A stretch of DNA of 64,000 bases. It comes from Halalkalibacillus sediminis. GTDB taxonomy: Bacteria; Bacillota; Bacilli; Bacillales; Alkalibacillaceae. Within the stretch, counting starts at the first letter, position 1. Each line of letters opens with the position of its first letter. Location: NCBI RefSeq assembly GCF_002844535.1, contig NZ_PJNH01000001.1, positions 620,001 through 684,000 on the forward strand. Reading direction: 5' to 3'. A model generated the notes under the pieces. That model did not search any database. It had not been told where the DNA came from and saw nothing but the letters and a program-made list of their open reading frames with translations. The translations under genes and the position numbers were made by a program. Positions 32,444 through 40,599 of this stretch are shown in pieces.

Positions 32444-35078
32444 GACGAAAAGTCGTAAAGCAATTAAAGAAAGCAAGAAAAAAGATAAGAAATTTCCTTG
32501 GAAAAAAGTATTATTATCTGCACTAATAGTAGGATTAATTGGATTCATAACTGTTGCAAGTATTTTCATGTATTACATCAGTGATGCACCAAGCTTGAAT
32601 GCTGATGAATTACAAGTACCAGCATCTACTACCATCCTAGACCGAGATGGTGAAGAAATCGCTGAACTCGGTTCTCAAAAACGTATTATGATTCAATACG
32701 ACGATATTTCTCCTTTATTGGAAGATGCAGTACTAGCAACTGAGGACGCACGTTTCTATGAACATAGCGGTGTTGACTTGAGAAGAATTGGAGCAGCAGT
32801 CATTGCCAACGTTACAGATGGCTTCGGTTCTCAAGGTGCAAGTACAATCACTCAACAGGTCATCAAAGGAGCTTTCCTTACAGATGACAAGCAAGTTAAA
32901 CGTAAAGTCCAGGAACAATATTTAGCATTTAAACTAGAACAAAGATACAGCAAAGAAGAAATTTTGACGATGTACTTAAACAGAATTTACTACGGAAATA
33001 ATTTTTATGGTGTCGCAAAGGCTTCTGAGGCTTACTTTGGGAAAGAGGATTTGAGTGAATTGACGTTAGCTGAGGCTGCACTTTTAGCAGGCCTACCACA
33101 AAGACCAAGCGCATATAATCCTTATACGAATCCTGATTTAGCTGAAGAACGAAGAAATACCGTTCTGAACTTAATGGTTCACCACGATAAGATTACTGAG
33201 GAAGAAGCTGAAGAGGCTAAAGAAGTTGCAGTATCAGATATGATCCAACAAAATTATGAGTCAGAAATTCCTTATGATTCTTTTATAGAAAGAGTATTAG
33301 AAGAAACTGAGGATGAGCTTGGAGAAGAAATAGACATCTATACTTCTGGCTTAACGATTCATACTACATTGGACCAGAAAGCTCAACAACAAGCTGAACT
33401 TTTATTAAGTCAAGACAGTCCAATTAACTTCGGTGATAATGAACTGGAAGCAGGAATTGCTGCTGTTGATACTAAAACAGGTGAAATTTTAGCTCTTGGC
33501 GGTGGCCGTAACAAAGCTGATGGAATTGGGGCAGGTTTGAATTATGCTACTAATCCAAATGGTCGACAGCCTGGTTCTGCAATTAAACCTATACTAGCTT
33601 ATGGCCCAGCAATAGAAAATGAACAATGGTCAACTTATCATCAAATCAATGATGAAGAATATAGTTTTGAAAATGAAGATGATCCAATCAGTAACGCGGG
33701 CAGGGGTTATCTTGGTTGGATGTCCATGAGAGAAGCTCTTTATCGCTCTCATAACGTACCAGCGGTAAAAGCATTTCAAGAGATAGGAGCTGGTCCTGCT
33801 AGTGAATTCGCTGAAGGTCTTGGCCTATCCACAGAAGAAGGCCTATATGACTCAGATTCAATTGGTGGAGGTAACCTACAAACTAACCCATTAGAGATGG
33901 CTGGTGCATATACTGCTTTTGGTAATGAGGGAATGTACACTGAACCATATTCTGTAAGAAAAATAGAATTCAGTGATGGAGAAGAATTGGAATTGAACCA
34001 TGAATCTACTGTTGCCATGTCAGATTCTACTGCCTATATGATTACAGACATGCTGAAAGATGTCATCACTAACCCTAACGGTACAGGTCAATCTGCTGCA
34101 GTAAGTGGCTTACCTATTGCCGGAAAAACAGGTACAACTAACGATGATCATGACTCTTGGTTCGCAGGTTACTCTACGAACTACACAATTTCTGTTTGGA
34201 CTGGGTATTCTCAACCTGATTCAATACCTCAGGCCTCAAAATCTGTGCCGCAGAAAATATTCAGTTCATTAATGGGGCATATGTCTGAAGGTGTTGAGAC
34301 TAGTGATTTTACGATGCCTGATTCAGTAGTTGAAGTTGATGTTGAAAAAGGTTCAAGACCAGCTGCTTTACCGAGTGAATATACTCCTGAAAGCGAAATT
34401 GTTACCGAGCTATTTGTCAGTGGATATGAACCGAGTGAAACATCTGAAGTTTATGATCAAGTTGGATCACCACAGAACTTTAATGCTGAATTCGTACCTG
34501 AAGAACAAATCATCAATTTATCTTGGAGTCCTCCTTCTGAGGAAGATCGAGAATTTGAATATGAACTAAGCGTATCGGTTGATGATAGTGAAATGCAAAC
34601 CATCACTACCACCTCAGATACTGAAATGGTTTTCGATGAAATTTCTATGGGCTCGACTTACACGTTTGAATTAGTGGCAGTTGATGCATCTAGTGAAGAT
34701 AATCGAAGTGAACCAGTTTCAAATTCTGTTGAAATCCCTGAAGAAGATTCAGATTTCTGGGACGAATTCTTCGGTGATGATGAAGAAGAGGAAGATAAAG
34801 AAAAAGAAAAAGAGGAAGATAAAGAAAAAGAGGAAGATAAAAAAGAAAAGCAAGACGAAGAAAACCAAGAAGATGAAGACCAAGGAAGTGGAGACGGTGA
34901 CGGTTCCGACAATGAGGAAGATGACGGAAGCGGTGACGGCAGTAGTGACGGGTCTGATGATGGAAGTACCGAAGATAGCACAGACACCGAAGATGATGGA
35001 ACGTCGGGTGACGATTCAGAAGGTGATGACACTACTTCTCAAGAACCAGACGCTGAAACCGATGACAGTGAGGAATAA
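32430..35078 (+). CDS. ponA: Class A penicillin-binding protein PBP1
   Basis: An 882-residue bifunctional peptidoglycan synthase. A cytoplasmic basic stretch is followed by a membrane helix (about 27-50). The glycosyltransferase domain has the catalytic Glu105 in TEDARFYEHSGVD and GASTITQQ. The transpeptidase domain has SxxK with Ser383 (GSAIKP), SHN, and KTGT at 566-569. After it come a fibronectin type III domain (about 685-770) and a very acidic Glu/Lys then Asp/Ser/Gly-rich tail of about 110 residues. The tail is much more acidic than in B. subtilis PonA and fits life in salt. It overlaps recU and has a strong terminator. Confidence 0.95.
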   Translation: MSQNETKSRKAIKESKKKDKKFPWKKVLLSALIVGLIGFITVASIFMYYISDAPSLNADELQVPASTTILDRDGEEIAELGSQKRIMIQYDDISPLLEDAVLATEDARFYEHSGVDLRRIGAAVIANVTDGFGSQGASTITQQVIKGAFLTDDKQVKRKVQEQYLAFKLEQRYSKEEILTMYLNRIYYGNNFYGVAKASEAYFGKEDLSELTLAEAALLAGLPQRPSAYNPYTNPDLAEERRNTVLNLMVHHDKITEEEAEEAKEVAVSDMIQQNYESEIPYDSFIERVLEETEDELGEEIDIYTSGLTIHTTLDQKAQQQAELLLSQDSPINFGDNELEAGIAAVDTKTGEILALGGGRNKADGIGAGLNYATNPNGRQPGSAIKPILAYGPAIENEQWSTYHQINDEEYSFENEDDPISNAGRGYLGWMSMREALYRSHNVPAVKAFQEIGAGPASEFAEGLGLSTEEGLYDSDSIGGGNLQTNPLEMAGAYTAFGNEGMYTEPYSVRKIEFSDGEELELNHESTVAMSDSTAYMITDMLKDVITNPNGTGQSAAVSGLPIAGKTGTTNDDHDSWFAGYSTNYTISVWTGYSQPDSIPQASKSVPQKIFSSLMGHMSEGVETSDFTMPDSVVEVDVEKGSRPAALPSEYTPESEIVTELFVSGYEPSETSEVYDQVGSPQNFNAEFVPEEQIINLSWSPPSEEDREFEYELSVSVDDSEMQTITTTSDTEMVFDEISMGSTYTFELVAVDASSEDNRSEPVSNSVEIPEEDSDFWDEFFGDDEEEEDKEKEKEEDKEKEEDKKEKQDEENQEDEDQGSGDGDGSDNEEDDGSGDGSSDGSDDGSTEDSTDTEDDGTSGDDSEGDDTTSQEPDAETDDSEE

Positions 35079-35086
35079 AGTACAAG

Positions 35087-35119
35087 AAAAGGCTGACGCT
35101 ATTAGCGTCAGCCTTTTTT
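35087..35119. terminator. Strong terminator after ponA
   Basis: AAAAGGCTGACGC pairs with GCGTCAGCCTTTTTT around TATTA. It can also serve the convergent nth gene. Confidence 0.9.
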
Positions 35120-35145
35120 ACATATCGGAGTATTATGAAAAAACA

Positions 35146-35802
35146 TTATACCATTTCTAATTTTTTCATTCTCTTCTTACCCTCTCTACAAATTTCTAGA
35201 AGCGGGCAAGAAGGACAATCTGGATTTCTAGCTTTACAATGGTATCTTCCAAAGAATATCATGCGATGATGGGTATCGCTCCATTCATCTTCGGGAATTT
35301 TCTTCATTAAAGTTTTTTCTACTTCTAATACAGAATCTTTCCACCGACAGAACCCTAATCTCTTGGAGACCCTCTCGACATGAGTATCGACAGCAATGGC
35401 AGGCATTCCGAAAGAAACAGACATGACAACATTGGCTGTTTTCCTCCCCACCCCTGCAAGATTAACTAACTGTTGATAATCATTAGGGACTTCACCATCA
35501 TACTTTTCGATTAAGTCTCTACATAATTTCTGAATGTTTTTCGCTTTATTTCTATATAGTCCAATCCGTCTAATATCATTTTGAACTTCTTCTAGATCCA
35601 CAGCTACAAAGTCTTCAGGAGTTTTGTACTTTTCAAATAGACCGGGAGTCACTTTGTTAACCAATGCATCAGTTGCCTGTGCAGACAAGACTACTGCTAT
35701 CAACAGTTCGAATTCATTTGAATGAGTCAGTTCACATTCAGCATCTGGGTACATTCTTTCAAGGTTATCTAATATAAATCGAATATCCTTTTTCGTCAAC
35801 AT
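35146..35802 (-). CDS. nth: Endonuclease III
   Basis: A 218-residue DNA glycosylase/AP lyase for oxidised pyrimidines. The helix-hairpin-helix has LAGVGRKTANVV with the catalytic Lys121, followed by DTHVERVSKRLG with Asp139. The C-terminal CKARNPDCPSCPLLEIC gives the four Cys of the 4Fe-4S cluster. It lies 16 nt downstream of dnaD, the order seen in B. subtilis. Confidence 0.96.
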   Translation of the reverse strand: MLTKKDIRFILDNLERMYPDAECELTHSNEFELLIAVVLSAQATDALVNKVTPGLFEKYKTPEDFVAVDLEEVQNDIRRIGLYRNKAKNIQKLCRDLIEKYDGEVPNDYQQLVNLAGVGRKTANVVMSVSFGMPAIAVDTHVERVSKRLGFCRWKDSVLEVEKTLMKKIPEDEWSDTHHRMIFFGRYHCKARNPDCPSCPLLEICREGKKRMKKLEMV

Positions 35803-35818
35803 CGATTGATCATCCCCT

Positions 35819-36487
35819 CTATTCTTCTAACCAATTGTAATAAACTGATGTGTCTCTCTTTTTGACTGGCTCCTGCTGTTTGTTTGCTTGATGGTTATTG
35901 GTGGATTTTTTAGCGTCTTTGACACTTCTTATCCCTTTCTTTTTCCATTCATTCAATATTCGATCTATATATCTGAAATTCAACTTTCCCATTAACACAG
36001 ATTCTCTAAGAGCAGTCTTGATTAGTGAAGGATTAAATCGGTCTTCATCTAACCAGTGACTGATCGTTTCTATTTCAATCGGTGAAAGCGCCCTTCCAAA
36101 CTCTTGTTCAAAAAGACTGAACAATTTCCCCTCTTCTTCTTTTGAATTAGAACTACCTTCCTGGTTGTATAGTTTCTCAATAAGTGGTTGGAGAGAATAC
36201 CACTCTTGGGTCACTTTGTTCTCATCTTCGAAATGGCTAATTGAAAGGCATCCCTGATTCTTTAACTTCCTTAATATATTTGAGACTTCGTTAGTATTTA
36301 TGGTCATATTCTCTGCCAATTGATCGAATGATGGAAGTAGTTCATCCTGTTGCTGAAAAGAGAGAATCTGGATAATCACCATCATATCTGTTTCTGTTAA
36401 ATCTAACGAGCTATAAGATTTGATAAGTTTCGTTGGAACATTCAATTGTTCAACTAACATTTGCTGATAAGAGAATGGTAAGCTCAT
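35819..36487 (-). CDS. dnaD: DNA replication initiation protein DnaD
   Basis: A 222-residue primosomal protein that works with DnaB and DnaI to load the helicase in Firmicutes. The N-terminal winged-helix part (1-100) begins LPFSYQQMLVEQLNVPTKLI. The C-terminal DnaD domain (about 128-195) has FGRALSPIEIETISHWLDED and FRYIDRILNEWKKKGI, which ends in the YxxxI-type DNA-binding motif. A Lys/Asn-rich tail follows. The gene lies between asnS and nth. Confidence 0.94.
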   Translation of the reverse strand: MSLPFSYQQMLVEQLNVPTKLIKSYSSLDLTETDMMVIIQILSFQQQDELLPSFDQLAENMTINTNEVSNILRKLKNQGCLSISHFEDENKVTQEWYSLQPLIEKLYNQEGSSNSKEEEGKLFSLFEQEFGRALSPIEIETISHWLDEDRFNPSLIKTALRESVLMGKLNFRYIDRILNEWKKKGIRSVKDAKKSTNNHQANKQQEPVKKRDTSVYYNWLEE

Positions 36488-36512
36488 TTTTAACTCCCCT
36501 TTTTATGTAAAT

Positions 36513-36539
36513 AAGGATGACCAATGATTGGTCATCCTT
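36513..36539. terminator. Perfect 12-bp hairpin between asnS and dnaD
   Basis: AAGGATGACCAA and TTGGTCATCCTT pair around TGA, the tightest hairpin in the window. The T tract is short in both directions, so it may be a terminator of asnS, a partial attenuator before dnaD, or an mRNA-stabilising element. Confidence 0.65.
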
Positions 36540-36545
36540 TCTTGT

Positions 36546-37838
36546 TTAAGGATACAGACGATTTAATAGACGTGGGAATGGGATGGTTTCTCTAATATGT
36601 TCAATCCCAGAGATCCATGCTACCGTTCGTTCTAAACCAAGGCCGAATCCTGAATGTGGTACGCTACCATACTCTCTTAGTTGTAAGTACCATTGGTAGG
36701 CAGGCCCTGTTAAATCATGTTCTTCGTAGCGTTGCTTCATTAAATCCAAATCGTCAATTCTCTCAGAACCACCAATAATTTCACCATAGCCTTCTGGTGC
36801 AATCAAGTCTGCACATAGAGCAACATTTGGATTATTAGGGTCTGGTTTCATATAGAAAGCTTTGATTTCAAGTGGAAAATGTGTAATGAACACTGGTTTA
36901 TCATAACTTTCGGCAATAGCAGTTTCATGTGGTGCGCCGAAATCATCTCCCCATTGAATATCATCAAAACCTTTTTCGTGTAAGAATTCAATCGCTTCAT
37001 CGTATGTGATTCTTGGAAAAGGAGCTTTGATGTTCTCCAATTTTGATGTGTCACGTTCTAGCGTGTTTAATTCAATCTTGCAGTTTTTTAGTACCGATTG
37101 AACTACGTGAGATACATACTGTTCTTGAACTTCTAAACTATCATCATGATCCATGAATGCCATTTCGGGTTCGATCATCCAGAACTCGATCAAGTGTCTT
37201 CTAGTTTTAGACTTCTCCGCTCGGAATGTAGGTCCAAATGAAAAAACTCTACCCAATGCCATTGCAGCAGCTTCCATGTATAGCTGCCCACTTTGTGAAA
37301 GATAAGCATCTTCATCAAAGTACTTAGTGTGGAACAATTCTGTGGTACCTTCTGCGGAAGCACCAGTAAGAATTGGTGGATCTACCTTGACGAAACCTTC
37401 TTGATTAAAGAATTCGTATGTAGCTCGTATGATTTCATTACGTACTTTCATGATTGCATGCTGCTTACTCGATCTTAACCAGAGATGGCGATGATCCATC
37501 AAAAATTCTGTACCGTGTTCTTTCGGAGTGATTGGGTAATCCACTGCTTCTTGGATTAATTCAACCTTTTCGACCTGCATTTCATATCCTAAAGGGCTTC
37601 TAGTATCTTCAACAATATTCCCAGTTACATAGAGTGAAGATTCCTGAGTCAACTTTTTGGATAAATCGAACGTCTCTTCATCTACCTGAGCTTTAACGAC
37701 AACTCCTTGTATGAAGCCTGTCCCATCTCTTAATTGCAAGAATGCGATTTTACCACTCGACCGTTTATTATGAAGCCATGCTCCGATTGTAACTGTTTCA
37801 TTAACGTGCTTATGGACATTAGCTATTGTAGTTTTCAT
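36546..37838 (-). CDS. asnS: Asparaginyl-tRNA synthetase
   Basis: A 430-residue class IIb synthetase that charges tRNA(Asn). The N-terminal OB-fold (about 14-100; [24 protein letters not shown]) binds the anticodon. Class II motif 2 is [21 protein letters not shown] and motif 3 is [13 protein letters not shown] near the C-terminus. The length fits AsnRS rather than AspRS. It lies 21 nt downstream of aspB in the same direction. No T-box leader is visible. Confidence 0.95.
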   Translation of the reverse strand: MKTTIANVHKHVNETVTIGAWLHNKRSSGKIAFLQLRDGTGFIQGVVVKAQVDEETFDLSKKLTQESSLYVTGNIVEDTRSPLGYEMQVEKVELIQEAVDYPITPKEHGTEFLMDHRHLWLRSSKQHAIMKVRNEIIRATYEFFNQEGFVKVDPPILTGASAEGTTELFHTKYFDEDAYLSQSGQLYMEAAAMALGRVFSFGPTFRAEKSKTRRHLIEFWMIEPEMAFMDHDDSLEVQEQYVSHVVQSVLKNCKIELNTLERDTSKLENIKAPFPRITYDEAIEFLHEKGFDDIQWGDDFGAPHETAIAESYDKPVFITHFPLEIKAFYMKPDPNNPNVALCADLIAPEGYGEIIGGSERIDDLDLMKQRYEEHDLTGPAYQWYLQLREYGSVPHSGFGLGLERTVAWISGIEHIRETIPFPRLLNRLYP

Positions 37839-37859
37839 TTTTGCTCCTCCTTACTAGTA

Positions 37860-39044
37860 TTAAACTGAATATTTTTCTACGAATTTTTTAATTCTCTTTG
37901 CTGCTTCTTCTAATTGATCGAGAGAAGTCGCGTAAGACAAACGAACATTATCTTCCGAGCCAAATCCGGATCCTGGTACGATAGCCACTTTTTCCTCTTC
38001 TAACAATTGTTTTACCCATTCATCGACTGAATCGAAAGGTGATTGATTAACAATCTTACTTACGTTAGGAAATAAATAGAAAGCTCCTTGTGGTTTTACA
38101 CAAGATAGATTAGGGATTTCCATCATCCAATCGTAAAGCTTATTCAGCCTTTCTTCAAAAGCTTCTTTCATACGTTCAATTTCTTCCTCTGAGTTAGTAT
38201 AAGCTGCAATTGCAGCATGCTGTGAGATTGACGTCGGGTTTGATGTAGAGTGTGAAGCCAAATTAGTCATAGCTTTAATGATCGTTTCATTACCTGCTGC
38301 ATAGCCAATCCTCCACCCTGTCATTGAGTGAGATTTACTTACACCATTGATGATGATTGTATGATTCTTAAGCTCCTCAGATATCTCAGCAATAGATTGA
38401 TGATTGTCATTACCATAAATCAACTTTTCATAAATCTCATCTGAAACAATCCAGAGGTTATGTTTAATGGCTATTTCGCCTAAAGCCTCTAGTTCATCTT
38501 TTGTATAAAGAACCCCAGTTGGGTTACTTGGAGAATTGATAATGATTGCTTTTGTCTGATCTGTAATCGATTCTTCCAACTGCTCAGGAGTTATTTTAAA
38601 GTTATTGTCTTCAGAACCTTTGACATATACAGGTTGCCCTTCAGCTAATTTGATCTGTTCTGGATAACTTACCCAATAAGGTACTGGAACAATTACTTCA
38701 TCTCCGCGATTTAAAAGAACTTGGAATAATGTAAACAATGCGTGCTTGGCCCCAATAGTAACTATTATTTCATTTCTATTGAAAACCAGTGATTGATCAC
38801 GCTTGAATTTATCAATAATTGCGTCTTTCAATTCTGGTAGTCCACCGCTTGGTGTATATTTTGTCAGTCCTTGGTCCATTGCATTTTTAGCGGCGTCTAA
38901 AATATACTCCGGAGTATTGAAATCAGGCTCCCCAGCACCTAAACCAATTACATCATGACCGTCTTCTTTTAAAGCTTTTGCTTTAGATGTAATTGCAAGT
39001 GTAGTCGATGGTGTTAAAGATTCTACGCGATCTGCTAATTCCAT
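37860..39044 (-). CDS. aspB: Aspartate aminotransferase
   Basis: A 394-residue class I PLP aminotransferase that interconverts aspartate and oxaloacetate using glutamate. The PLP Lys237 lies in NGVSKSHSMTGWRIGY. Other motifs are GAGEPDF, YTPSGGLPELK, NSPSNPTG and SDEIYEKLIY, with the substrate-binding Arg in VRLSYA near the end. ATG 39044 follows AGGAGAGTGACTTTC. The aspB-asnS order matches B. subtilis and supplies aspartate/asparagine metabolism. With hisC absent from the aro cluster, AspB could take part in aromatic transamination, but this is inference. Confidence 0.94.
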   Translation of the reverse strand: MELADRVESLTPSTTLAITSKAKALKEDGHDVIGLGAGEPDFNTPEYILDAAKNAMDQGLTKYTPSGGLPELKDAIIDKFKRDQSLVFNRNEIIVTIGAKHALFTLFQVLLNRGDEVIVPVPYWVSYPEQIKLAEGQPVYVKGSEDNNFKITPEQLEESITDQTKAIIINSPSNPTGVLYTKDELEALGEIAIKHNLWIVSDEIYEKLIYGNDNHQSIAEISEELKNHTIIINGVSKSHSMTGWRIGYAAGNETIIKAMTNLASHSTSNPTSISQHAAIAAYTNSEEEIERMKEAFEERLNKLYDWMMEIPNLSCVKPQGAFYLFPNVSKIVNQSPFDSVDEWVKQLLEEEKVAIVPGSGFGSEDNVRLSYATSLDQLEEAAKRIKKFVEKYSV

Positions 39045-39064
39045 GAAAGTCACTCTCCTCTAGT

Positions 39065-39592
39065 TCAATTTTTACTAAATGAAATGGAATCATATAATTC
39101 TCCAGTTTCGAACTTGAATGTTTGAAAATAGTAGCGTGACTGATTAGTGTATATGATTTCCCATACAAATTGCTCGTTCATTTTTCCAGGAACGATTTGT
39201 TTTAAGTCACAATCACTACATGATTCACGCCATTCATCCAACATTTCTTTCTCAGTCAGTCCATTAGACTGCTCTACCCAATCAATAGTTGAATCCGCTT
39301 CTTCCTCTATTGGAACAAAAACAATCAAGCCGTTGTCTGATTCATCTTCACCAAATACTGTGACATATGAATGTTCTGCATTAAATGTTCGAGTATCAGA
39401 AGCCTCAGTAAGTGGTGTTTCTTTTAATGCAACTTCGATTGCTTCATCTCCTTGAGTTTGAGCCTCGCCTTGTACATCATTAAATATAAAAATAAATATG
39501 GAAATCGTTGCTATTACCAGTATTATCAAAAAGGCGACAATACTATATATGAGATTTCGCACAGTAAAAATTGAATTAAACAATTCTTTCAT
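39065..39592 (-). CDS. ypmB: YpmB family membrane-anchored protein
   Basis: A 175-residue protein with an N-terminal anchor helix (about 15-37, VRNLIYSIVAFLIILVI) and an extracytoplasmic domain of the YpmB type, ending FVWEIIYTNQSRYYFQTFKFETGELYDSISF. Such domains resemble PepSY-like beta modules; no function is established. Two Cys in CSDC near residue 133 are notable. The first ATG has its ribosome site only two bases away; a TTG three codons on is an alternative start. It precedes aspB, as in B. subtilis. Confidence 0.82.
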   Translation of the reverse strand: MKELFNSIFTVRNLIYSIVAFLIILVIATISIFIFIFNDVQGEAQTQGDEAIEVALKETPLTEASDTRTFNAEHSYVTVFGEDESDNGLIVFVPIEEEADSTIDWVEQSNGLTEKEMLDEWRESCSDCDLKQIVPGKMNEQFVWEIIYTNQSRYYFQTFKFETGELYDSISFSKN

Positions 39593-39667
39593 CCTTTTCG
39601 TCGATCAATTCCGCTTTATTAAGTATAACAATTTTTCAGGTAGAATTGTTATTGAACTCATGTTTTT

Positions 39668-40393
39668 TCATGAATTATCTTGTCGTTCTAAAAATAGATC
39701 GTATCTTTCATCACGAATTTCTACATGAATCGAGAGGTTTTTCTGTAAATAATAACTATCCACCCACTCTTGGTGAAGTAGCTCATCCACTTCACGGTTA
39801 TTTTTTTGTTGATCAATGATAGCAACTTCAGGGTCTAACTGTTGAATATCTTCTGTAAAGTGAGACCCTATGGAGTGACTGCCTAAGTAAAGTAAATGTA
39901 CCTTTTGGGGTAACTCGAGGCTTTTTATAGGTGAAAAATACCAAAAGCTTTTAAACGAACCGTTTGTAATAGCAAAATTCTTATTTCCACCATCATTAAT
40001 AATCTTAATTGTATAACCATTTTCTAACGTAATATTCTCGGGTTCATTTACTAAATCGAACGATGAATTTTTTGAGCATACCTCTGAATTCGAGGAATTA
40101 GTTGAGTATATTGTTTGTATTTCAAAGTTGAGTTCCTCTAGGGTTTCACAATCTTTCTCTTTTAAGTTCAAAGCTAATAATCCTATAACTGGCTGTTTTT
40201 CTTTACTCATGACCTTTTTTAAAGAATCAACATTCATTTGTTTATCAAGTGGGATTGCAAATAAACCATTCTCGAATTGAAGTACCGCCCAATCATCGTC
40301 AAATGCTGGAGAGAATACAATTTCATCGGCTTCCACAGGCCATCCGATGAAAAGTGTCATTACAACAAGCAAGGCAGAGGATAATTTTCTCAT
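39668..40393 (-). CDS. Secreted degenerate ComEC/metallo-beta-lactamase-like protein
   Basis: A 241-residue protein with a signal peptide (MRKLSSALLVVMTLFIGWPVEA). The order of segments resembles the ComEC extracellular MBL domain: FENGLFAIPLD where iLIDtG is expected, GLLALN where LTH is expected, KNFAITNGSFKSFWYFSPI, and LLYLGSHSIGSHFTEDIQQLDPEVAIID in place of the vpHHGS-PkvaIIs block. The metal-binding HxHxDH motif is not present, so a nuclease function is unlikely. The call is tentative. The 5' leader carries the second copy of the structured element seen upstream of the diguanylate cyclase. In B. subtilis ypmA occupies the place between dinG and ypmB. Confidence 0.45.
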   Translation of the reverse strand: MRKLSSALLVVMTLFIGWPVEADEIVFSPAFDDDWAVLQFENGLFAIPLDKQMNVDSLKKVMSKEKQPVIGLLALNLKEKDCETLEELNFEIQTIYSTNSSNSEVCSKNSSFDLVNEPENITLENGYTIKIINDGGNKNFAITNGSFKSFWYFSPIKSLELPQKVHLLYLGSHSIGSHFTEDIQQLDPEVAIIDQQKNNREVDELLHQEWVDSYYLQKNLSIHVEIRDERYDLFLERQDNS

Positions 40394-40410
40394 TTGATTC
40401 CATCCTTATT

Positions 40411-40531
40411 GAGAAAAACCTGGCTTATCGCCAAGTTCTAATAGCGAAAGCCTTAGTTTTCACATACTTTAGTCCTTTTGAAAAGATAATCAATCTTTAA
40501 GTATTAGAAAAACTTGCCTGTCAGCAAACCT
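40411..40531 (-). ncRNA. Candidate structured leader / attenuator, copy B
   Basis: Second copy of the element at 9852-9974, in the same sense relative to its gene and ending 18 nt before the ComEC-like start. The terminator hairpin ACUUGGC-GAUAA-GCCAGGU (40436-40418) keeps pairing through a G-U change, and UUUUUC follows. The alternative partner GGCUUUCGCUA (40452-40442) keeps pairing with UGGCGAUAAGCC through a second G-U. The inner CUUU-UCA-AAAG hairpin has a changed loop and an unchanged stem. These compensated changes favour an RNA structure over a plain DNA repeat. Confidence 0.6.
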
Positions 40532-40599
40532 CGTGCAGTAACTCTTTGTCAACAAGTACTTCTAACTTAAGATAAACTACCTTTTAGCTTTTGTAATGA

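Noticed and set aside
34658-35160. Open frames of 124 and 159 codons rich in Ser/Pro or Lys/Met
   Set aside because: They are other-frame readings of the repetitive acidic tail of ponA, with no ribosome sites and low-complexity translation.
36490-39060. T-box leader for asnS or aspB
   Set aside because: The gaps upstream of asnS (21 nt) and aspB (20 nt) are too short and lack a T-box core.
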